Positions 53,282 through 61,723 of a stretch of 64,000 bases of DNA are shown here, piece by piece. This DNA comes from Neonectria sp. B-13 (taxonomy: Eukaryota > Ascomycota > Sordariomycetes > Hypocreales > Nectriaceae). Below the pieces are notes generated by a model. The model was not told where the DNA came from and did not search any database. It was given only the letters and a program-made list of their open reading frames with translations. Made by a program: the position numbers and the translations under genes. How positions within the stretch are numbered: position 1 is the first letter of the stretch; each line of letters begins with the position of its first letter. The DNA lies in NCBI GenBank assembly GCA_002682825.1, contig NOKP01000001.1, positions 1,638,464-1,702,463 of the forward strand, read 5' to 3'.

Positions 53282-55165
53282 ATGGTCGGTGTGCCGCGTA
53301 GCAGTGGCTGTCGGCTCTGCAGGAGGCGCAAGGTCAGGTGCGATGAGGTGCGGCCCTCATGCGGGAACTGCATCAAGTACGGCGCCGAGTGCCCGGGTTA
53401 CGAGCGCAGCCTCAAGTTTGTGGCTGGTAAACACCAGATCCGCCAGCGAGGCAGAGGCAAGCGATCCAACAACGGCCAGCGAGGCTCCAGCTCCCGCTCC
53501 AACTCCAGCCCCGACGACTCCCAGCCTTTTGCCGCAACTCTGACTTACAGATCCGGCCCAATAGTGGTTACATCAGCTCCTCGACTGCGTCCTACCCTGA
53601 CCCCCCCGGTAGACCGCCCCCTGCAACCCTTGAGGAGTCATGTTCTCTATAACATGATAGAGAACTTCTGCCCCTCGGCTCCCCCAGACATTCTTGGTCT
53701 GTTCCAATGGGTAGGGTTTGATCACTTGGGCAAGCGGGCCCTACTAGATGGTGCAATATGCTCCTTGGCATTGCATNNNNNNNNNNNNNNNNNNNNNNNN
53801 NNNNNNNNNNNNNNNNNNNNNNNNNNNNNNNNNNNNNNNNNNNNNNNNNNNNNNNNNNNNNNNNNNNNNNNNNNNNCCCCCCCCCCCCCCCAAGGGTCCC
53901 AAGACTGATAGTCCATCCAATCAGCTGTTCGCGGGGACCAGCTCCCCTGATACTTGGCTCCAGCATGCCAAGGGCATTGGGGTTCTGATGGAACAGCGTG
54001 GCCCGGCCGCTCACGCTGAGGGCTGGGACGCAGCGATGCTGTTGTCATTTCGCGGAATTCTCGTATGTTTCTATTTTCTATTTCTCAGAAGAATAACCCC
54101 CGAAACCCCCATGAACCAGCCCAGGGTCAAGCGACATCAAGGGCCTCCGACCCGGAGCGTGTAAGTGGTTTTTTAAAACAACCCAGCGGTTGCAGCAGGG
54201 ACAGTTTCCATGCAGGCTCTGGTTTTTAATATCGTTATCGCCGGAGGCATTGACACCGTTACCGCGGTTTGCATTGAGATGGCACGATGTCGCATATCAC
54301 GCATATCACATATATCCTTAGTTCCAAGTGGATGCTGGTTCTGGCAGTTGGGGCCGGGGTGGTGGATCTTTCTCGGACTGACCCATGACGATGGCTCCTC
54401 TCAATGCTACTATAGCGGGCCAAGACTAACCCCACTGCCCGTTAGATCATGAGTGACATGTTCTATCCTCGCGAGGAGAACTGCTTCTTGTCTCGGCCTG
54501 AATGGAAGCCGCTGATGGCGGACGGCGGCCGGTGTCTCGCCCACCCTGCCGACACTCCAGTTGAGAGCATCACGGTCGTCGATGGCTTCTTCCAGCGCTT
54601 CGTAGATGTCCCGGCCGTGCTCAAATGGGGCTACATGGTCCGCGAGGCGAACAAAGCGGGCATCCCCGTCGAACCCGCCCGGCTCGCCATCCTCGCACAT
54701 CTAGCTGCCGCCAATCACGCTAGCTTTAGCAGATGGTACGACGACGAGTTCACCTCCCTTCCGTATGTTCTTCCCGCCGAAGCCGCTCCCGCCAACCCGG
54801 CCGTCTCGCTGTACCCGACGGTTCTCGAGCACGAGCACCCGTGGGCGGGCGCCATGCACCTGGCGTACTGGGCGTCCATGCTGATCCTCCAGGAGACGCT
54901 GGCGCAGTGCGGTGCTCCGGTGCCCGGGTCCGACACGGTGCGGCAGGACCTCGTTTCCAACATCCTCCGGTCCGTCGAGTCGATCGGCCGGGGCACCATG
55001 GGGCCGTACCGCGTCGGGTATTCCTTGCGGATTGCGTACGAGTTCACGAGCACTGAGGGGCAGCTGTGGATCAGGGCGTTGCTGGACCGGTTCTCCAAGA
55101 GCTATGCTGCCGTGGATAAGACGATGTATCCGGCGCCGAGAGATGATCAGGGTGGGCTCTCGTGA
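53282..55165 (+). CDS. Zn2Cys6 fungal transcription factor, interrupted by an assembly gap
   Basis: Visible parts are 53282-53776, then a 100-N gap, then from about 53892 to 54062, and 54446-55165. The N-terminus has a binuclear zinc cluster, GCRLCRRRKVRC...CGNCIKYGAECPGY (C-x2-C-x6-C-x6-C-x2-C-x6-C), with the basic RRRK between cysteines, then YERSLKFV, common in this class. The middle and C-terminal parts look like the Fungal_trans_2 (DUF3468-type) region: DTWLQHAKGIGVLMEQRGP, FFPRE-like FYPREENCFLSRPEWKPL and WASMLILQETLAQCG. Gap size is unknown; about 60 residues of the helical region seem to be missing. The last intron is drawn as 54063-54445 (383 nt), which is long for this genome and keeps phase (RGIL|IMSD). 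The target pathway is unknown; no biosynthetic cluster is adjacent. Confidence 0.75.
53777..53876. other. Assembly gap (100 N) followed by a 15-C run, inside a gene
   Basis: Exactly 100 N, a placeholder. Bases 53877-53891 are all C. The gap removes part of the Zn2Cys6 regulator. Confidence 0.99.
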
Positions 55166-56633
55166 TGGACTTGCCAGCTGGCTATATAAGAGGGACCAAA
55201 TTTATGAAGCTGTCAAGTGGTCCTCATGAACAAATATCTAGAGTCAGTTGTAAGTTGCTACGGTTCAGATACGTTATCTGCTCAGGTATATTTGGTAACC
55301 TTGGGATCATTTGCGCAGGTGGCGTGAATCGAGTTTGCGGTTTTGCTCTCTATCAAAGTTGATAAACCTTTTGTTCGTCAGTGTCCTACTTCCCACATAA
55401 TCTTAGGCTCAACTCAAGATGTTGTCAAGTACTTGCGTGTTTATTTTGCACAAGCCTTATATCCCAATATTGTGCAAATTGGTTTCCGATAATCACAACC
55501 AGTTGTATGTCATTCCTACTTCGGCGAAGACGACTCTGCCCTCAACTGTGTCGCTCCTTCGTCGCCGCACCAAAGGGCATCTCGAGATGTGCCTGAGGTG
55601 TGCCTTAAAACGGACCGAGGATGAGATCATGGGGACGATTGGGGTTCCGAGTCGTGAGCAAGGTGGAAAGTCCCATCACCTGCATATTCTGTTGTATTAG
55701 ATCCACCATCCAAGCCAAAGCATTTAGATGTGTACGACCCAATCTGCAATACAGAGAACGACAAAGCTTTCACAGGGAGTTCCCTTTTTTGCTAGATATC
55801 CTGCAAATTCTCTTCACGATAGTGACCCCATTGTCTCTCAAGCAACTTCGAACCTCTAGCACGACACAACCCAGTCGACACTTTTAAGTCGCTTAAATGA
55901 AGATCTTGGTATTGTTCCTTACCGGCTTTCTTGGAACACTGGCAGATCGGGTTTCCAATGGATGATTCTCGACTTAGAAGGCGGGGTGTATGGCCTACAC
56001 TTCGACGAAGACAACATCCATAAGACCAATCCAAGGCTCGAAATGAGAAATGACATCAAACCCAACTGACGTCGAAGCATCCGGAAACAATACTCATGAC
56101 TCACATGCATCGTACACTTCCATTCCCCATTTCCAGCACAGCCTGCAGCGATAACAAAGGGGGCTGGGTGGCTACGAAGAAGTAGGTCAAACCTTACGGG
56201 CAGTCTCGCACAGGGAAACAGGGTATCATCAGATGTAAAGACTATAATTGAGGGTGGTTTTTCGGAGCAAAGGCTTGTCATGAGTGGGGGTGACTTGGGC
56301 AAAGGTCTAGGGTAACTCGGTGGGTAATTGATGAAGGCGGGGAAACCGGAATGTCATTAGGGCTGTCTCTTGCCGATACAGTTTGATGCTCCGAGTGCAA
56401 TAAGGCGAGATATCATAATACTACTGGTCTGAGTGGTTGATGATTTTAACCCAGCGTCGTGCCATTTTGACCTTGTGTTGGCAAGATGGGCTGAGGATTA
56501 TTTACCGTGAGTCTTGTTAAAGTATGGTTCCATTTGCGTTTGTAGTTCCCAAAATCCAACAGTGATAAAACTCTAAGGGAGTTCGAGCCAAATCGATCGA
56601 GTGATGTTAAGAACTGTTACCACTCATATCTAG
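55166..56633. other. Intergenic, AT-richer, no gene recognised
   Basis: Composition becomes more AT-rich than in the flanking genes. Short open frames (for example 55419-55700) have no domain. Nothing supportable. Confidence 0.4.
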
Positions 56634-56926
56634 TTTACTGATGGACTGGCCCAAGAATCCTGCGAAGCATCAGGAAAAGGAAACGAGGGGTTGATCAAGG
56701 CGAAGGCCGAAGCCAACCACTTTGCCACCTGGGCAAGAGATCACGAGAATACTCTCGAAGTATACCGCGCCGTCGCTGGACAGGACGGATACAAACTAAG
56801 CACTAAAAGCTCAAGCGTCCTTAGACCTGTAACCTGAAACCCTTTAACCCTATCCAGGGAGATAAAGAGACTCATGATGACAAGACTGAGGATGACAAAG
56901 ATACAACATCGTCGAGTTCACATTAG
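56634..56926 (+). pseudogene. Coding-like fragment of an unrecognised gene (3' end), probably a relic
   Basis: After a possible acceptor (tctag, ending 56633) a frame is open for 67 codons, with protein-like composition (AKAEANHFATWARDHENT, EVYRAVAGQDGYKL), to a stop at 56835-56837. A second segment, 56858-56926, preceded by ccag, encodes a hydrophilic GDKETHDDKTEDD...SSSSH end and stops. Joining the two would need an unrealistically short 29-nt intron or a donor further upstream, so this may be a decayed gene. No start or upstream exons were found. Family not recognised. Confidence 0.25.
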
Positions 56927-57355
56927 GCCATGTGTCTTCAAAGGTTATAAATAATACGAACCTTCCATTCATCATCGATCTACGAGGCTCATTTAACGAG
57001 CTCAAAAACAGTGTCGTAAAGCGTCTTTGTAATTATAAGGGGATCGAGTCGTTGTCTGTATGTTATCTACTGCGTTGTCTTGATCTATCAGATGATATTG
57101 ACTAAGGCTAAAATTACTATAAATAAGGGGATCGAGTTGTTAAAGTCACCAGGCCCACGCGGCAAGTTTGGACAATAAGATCCCAGGCCTTAAGACTGCA
57201 GACCCTAAGACCGTAGGTATACTTAGGTCTATTGATCACTAGAGTACCTATAGACCTAATATATACATTGCTTGGTGATGTAACCGAATTGCATGCAGGG
57301 CGATGCAATGATTGGGGTCGCGATAATAACAGTTGTCCACATCGCCATTAGTTAC

Positions 57356-58102
57356 TCACCAAGAATCCGGTGCGGCTTGAGTGCTGGTACTCGTTGGTTT
57401 TCCGGAAAGATTGACAGGTTTGGGTACTCGGGTAGATGGTACTCTGCGAGGATATGGTTGATACAGCGATTCTGTTCGGGCTGAATTGGGTTCATAAATA
57501 TTTCGAGCGATCACTGTTTCCAAAGTTCCTCCATGAGGTCTTCCATCTTGGCCTCGTTCTTCGCGGCGATTTCCTGGATGTACGATGATTCTCGTTGCCT
57601 TTCGATATGCTGATCCATGGCCGCAAGGGGGTATGGCCCCCTTCAGGGAGGACAGCTGTGCTTTGACGGAGCCAAGGACCTGCTCTTGATCCGGGAGGGA
57701 TTTATTACCTTTCAGAGTGTTAATTAGAAGCTTGTGGCTCACCTTATATATAACAGGCATTTCTTGAACTTTGGGATCCAATTTCTTGATCCCTTGAGCG
57801 ATTGTGCGTGCATCTCGTCGTTGAAGCGATTAACAGGTATCAACGACAATACATCACAGCATGGGGACGATTGTTTCCCCAAAACTTCAAAAGTGAGGAA
57901 CATAAAGCGAGGTTAGGATAGTCTATCTCGGGGCTCAATTCCGTAGGGCACTTCGTCGACTGTAGTCTTGTTTGCATCAACTTCCACTACGCAGTTTCTA
58001 TTTGCTGCAAAGGAAGATAATGGCTTTGACTCGCCCAAACTTGAACTACACATAAACAGACTCGCACCATTGCATGCCAGCGCGGCTTTCACTTTCAGTT
58101 TA
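57356..58102 (-). pseudogene. Decayed gene-like segments of unknown family, minus strand
   Basis: On the minus strand a good acceptor (cttgcag, ending at 58103) opens a 62-codon frame (58101-57916) of normal composition, containing KLKVKAALACNGASLF and VVEVDANKTTVDEVPYG, that ends at TAA. The same frame resumes after the stop. A second open frame, 57781-57356, includes a helical KKLDPKVQEMPVIYK-like start and QEQVLGSVKAQLSSLKGA. A third frame nearby reads coiled-coil-like (SSYIQEIAAKNEAKMEDLMEELWKQ in two parts). Stops and frame changes suggest decay, perhaps by RIP-type C-to-T change. The family is not recognised and the limits are uncertain. Confidence 0.25.
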
Positions 58103-59696
58103 CTGCAAGGGAGTTGTTAGGTGATACTCGGATTATGTTGACCAGACTTCCCCACGAGGCGCAGGCTTCGTGGAGCTGCCACTTCCTGGGTGGGTGAGTG
58201 TAACGTCTACTACTGTTTGGTGGGGCTTAGCTCTTATCACTACCTAGATGAGGTAGTCTCCTGGTCGGAATCTCTTGGATTTGGGTCTAAACCTCTTAAC
58301 ACCAGATTCTGCTACATCAAAGGGGAGAGGCTTGGAGTGTGACGGAGCGCGTACTGGAAGGACTCAAACTTGGCCCATTTTAGTCGTGGCCATCTCCCGC
58401 CGAGGGACAGAAATATTGCAGTCCACTGTAATGTTGTGACAGGGATTATAACAGCCCTACAGACAAGTTAATGGAAGGTTAATGGAAGGTCAATGGAAGA
58501 TTAATGGCGAAATTAACTATCTCGACCTCGTTGGCGATGCCAGGATCTTTGGACTTGTTGTTAACAGCCCAGCGTCAGCTCAAGAAATGGGGGGGGGGGG
58601 GGTCAGCAGGGGAGCAGCATAGTCTAGTTTACCCATCGAGGGTCAAGTGATGGCTTCATGTTCGACGATCATCTAGTCACTTTGCAATGCCTAGCACTAG
58701 ATCCTACGCTACCATCTCAACTTTGAGAGATATCTTGGGATCTGATGTCTAGCTCAGTTCTCCGTTCTCCGCGGACGATGGTTGGCTTGTTAGCTTATTG
58801 GGTTCTGCCGAGGAGGTTTCGCAACAGCATGCAATCTGGAACTCGTGACCGCCCTTTCAACGTCAGCACAGCTTGGCAACGTCAATCGGCCGGAGAGAGT
58901 GGGGTCTCGTGAGCTGAAAGTGTGGAGAACCGCAGGTTTAACGGGGCCTTGGCTGTTGTTAGTCGATATGTCGGGCATGGATGGGTCGTGTCGGTGCTCC
59001 CGATGCGGGGCCCGTAAGCTCCGGTCAGCCCCCCGGACCAGCCCCGGAGCCGATCCCCCCACATACAGAATGCTGTTGCCTTATGAGGTGTCGATCCATT
59101 GGCCTTCTAGAGTCCTTCCATTCCCAGACAAGCGTGCATGTACCGCTCCGCCCCAGCCATTGGCCATCTTGGCAGCCCTCGGTACGGGTGCCGAGTGTCC
59201 GACTACGATGCCCAGCGATGCGTCATCTCCAAATGCGGCTTGTGTTGCGCCCGACGAACCCTGTGCTACTGTAAAGTTTCGGCCGCGTTAGCATCTGTGT
59301 GTTGGCCAAGCGAGCCAAGGTAGCATCTAGCCTTTGGTCTGACGGTGAGGGAAGGGGGAAGGCCGGGTCATCAGCGCATCGCTCATCAGCCGCACGCAGA
59401 GCGAGAGGGCATTTAAGAGCGCGTCGTGTCGCTCCCTGAATGAGTCTCTTTCTTTCCGGAAGACAATTTTAAACATTCATTGCACCACTATTTGCTAGAC
59501 TTGAACACTTTCCAACGCGGATTACGATACTCATTGGCGATATATTCACCTACTCGCTTATATCTACAAGAAAGCCATCTACCGACTTACGCTTCTCTAG
59601 TGGTCGACGACTACCTACTTAACCACTCTCCTAATCACTCTCTCAATATTACATCCGACAGAGCATCGCTCCTCGGACCATCACGTCACCGGCATC
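58103..59696. other. Intergenic with a 14-G run
   Basis: No supportable gene. A homopolymer of 14 G lies at 58589-58602, in continuous sequence. A degenerate TTAATGGAAGG-type direct repeat occurs at about 58468-58505. The frame at 58845-59291 has no recognisable motif. Confidence 0.45.
58589..58602 (+). repeat. Poly-G homopolymer (14)
   Basis: An uninterrupted run of 14 G in contiguous sequence, showing that long C/G runs exist here outside gap edges too. Confidence 0.9.
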
Positions 59697-60065
59697 ATGA
59701 ACACCTCCAGCCATACCTCTGCTACGCAGCCTCTGAACATTCAACGCCCATCACCCACTTCTACATCTGACCAGGGCGCCGGTTACTTCGACATCTCCGC
59801 CATGACGGACGGAAAGGTAACACTCTCCAAAATCCCAGCGTCTACCTGTGTTGGTCTAACAAGGATCCAGCAACGCACCAGCTCGTATTCGAGCGACGTG
59901 TCCATCCTCGACTCTACGCCGTCGTCGCCCAAGTCAGCCCACACTTGGGTGAAGCCAGCGGCCACTGTCAACGTGTATACTACTTGCGGCCGCCACACCG
60001 ACCAGCTTCTATTTGGCGGGCCATCCCTGACAGAGCTCGCCCGGTCGATTTTGAGGCGGCATTGA
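59697..60065 (+). CDS. Small Ser/Thr-rich hypothetical protein
   Basis: Exons 59697-59816 and 59871-60065; 104 aa, or 122 aa if the 54-nt in-frame intron is retained. The central segment GYFDISAMTDGK|QRTSSYSSDVSILDS becomes continuous after splicing. The intron has a gtaaca donor, a CTAAC branch site and a ccag acceptor. The protein is hydrophilic with a Ser-rich middle and a short C-terminal LTELARSILRRH, without signal peptide or membrane segment. It looks like a small ascomycete protein of unknown function with a phosphorylatable Ser cluster. Coding status rests on the clean intron, the composition and the CT-rich upstream stretch ending in the CATCATG start context. Confidence 0.6.
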   Translation: MNTSSHTSATQPLNIQRPSPTSTSDQGAGYFDISAMTDGKVTLSKIPASTCVGLTRIQQRTSSYSSDVSILDSTPSSPKSAHTWVKPAATVNVYTTCGRHTDQLLFGGPSLTELARSILRRH

Positions 60066-61723
60066 TTCGGTCCTGTTTTTCGTGTTTTCAGTTCCACCTT
60101 TGGTCATAGGATTAGGTGCAGTTATATTTTCCATGCAACGTCGCTGGCTGGTACGGGACGATGAATATGGTGGGCAGTTAGGTGCTTCTTTGGATGGGCC
60201 AACCTCGACGGATGGATGAGGGCGCAGATTGAAAGCCGGGGAATGGCCGTGTACGATTCTTGCCTGTGCAATAGTTTTGATGAGACCATGAGCATGATAA
60301 TGAAATTCTAATTTTGGAACCGACCCGTATTGACTAATAACTCAAAATGCGACGATCTATTGCGTCGCTGAAACATGGAGCAATTTTAGCAGTCGCCCAC
60401 TGGAACATGCTTTTCTACCTCGCGTGAATGTAAGGCAGACACGGAGCCGAGAATATCTAGCCAAGGGCAGCCAAGGGCAGCCAAGAATAGTGACCAAACC
60501 GTGTGACAGTCACATGGAAAGTACCATGATGGTCAAGTGATGGCATCAAAGTTGGACTACGGCGAACACCTGGAATGGTCTGGACTGTGGCCTGTAAGCC
60601 AAGCTCTGCTCGGGAATCGGCACCAATGATTTACGTGGGCTCTCCCCGTTGGCGCCGGTTCTGTAGGGTAGATTACGCGGCACTTCGGCTAGAATAGACA
60701 AATGTTGATGCCTGAGAACAAGCTAAGGCGCCAAGGCACCAAGGCCTCAAGACTGGGAGACCAGCATTTGGTGGGACTGCCACATGCGACATGCCCGTTC
60801 AACCATCAGCCTTCAGCCCTATGGACGGGAGCTTGACTTGAGCCGCAATTCGAGGACGTGGGTGCCGACATGGAAAATCTGGGGGAGCTGGGGGCAAGCT
60901 TGAGGATAGACGAGGTCAAAATCAAACATGAATTGGCGGTGCAGGTGGCCTTGGGAGTAATGAAAAACCGCGTAAAACATCTGATCTGACTAGACCAAAG
61001 CTCGAAACGGGCTCAAAAAAGGTGAATGGAATCGTGGACGGGCTGTTTCCATGTCAAAGACGCCGTTTGGAAACCCCATTGAAGTCTCCAAATGAGCGAG
61101 GTTTGCGCGTTGCAAGCGTCATGGCTGGTCCCCTTTCGTGCAGGTGAAAAACGGTGGGCCATGTTGCCTGAAAAAACGCTCGGACCACCTTGTTTTTCTT
61201 TCGCGCCGTCTGCACGTGAGGCGCAACGCCCAAACTTTGACCTCGACGCTGAACGCTCGCGAACAGGACGCGCAAACCAATCTCACTTCGCCCTCACCGC
61301 ATCTGCCCGAAAACCTCGACAAACCGCCATCGCCCCGGGCTATCATTTTGGTCTGTGGCTTATTGCCCACTGATTCGCCCGTTTTTTCCCCTGCATTCGC
61401 GTTGATTCTCGCGCGTTTTGTAAGCCGCAAACTTGAGTGCGACCAGCCCCATGCACGGCTCTTCGTGATATCGTGCACTACCCACCCAGGTCAACGGTGA
61501 GTTCCTGCTGCGAAACACACACATTCTTGTATGATGGCCGTTGTGCTTTTCGATGGATTACGTTCTTAATTGTCGTCGATTTTCGCGACTTTGATGGATG
61601 CATTGCTGACGGCTTTTGGTTACCCCCAGACCTTCTAGAGCTCTCCCAGACCCATCAGCCGTGTTGCTGCCCCGAGCCGCATCCTCCACGATTACATCAC
61701 CAATAAGCCCTCCCGTACCCAAG
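60066..61723. other. Intergenic: promoter/leader of the AAA ATPase gene
   Basis: No gene recognised. A 10-bp direct repeat (GCCAAGGGCA, about 2.5 copies) lies at about 60462-60486. A donor-like site at about 61496 (acg|gtgagt) may begin a 5'-UTR intron of the downstream gene. Confidence 0.45.

Noticed and set aside
58845..59291. 148-codon open frame with CSRCG and several other Cys residues
   Set aside because: Cysteine spacing fits no zinc-binding family, there is no coherent domain and several overlapping frames are open.
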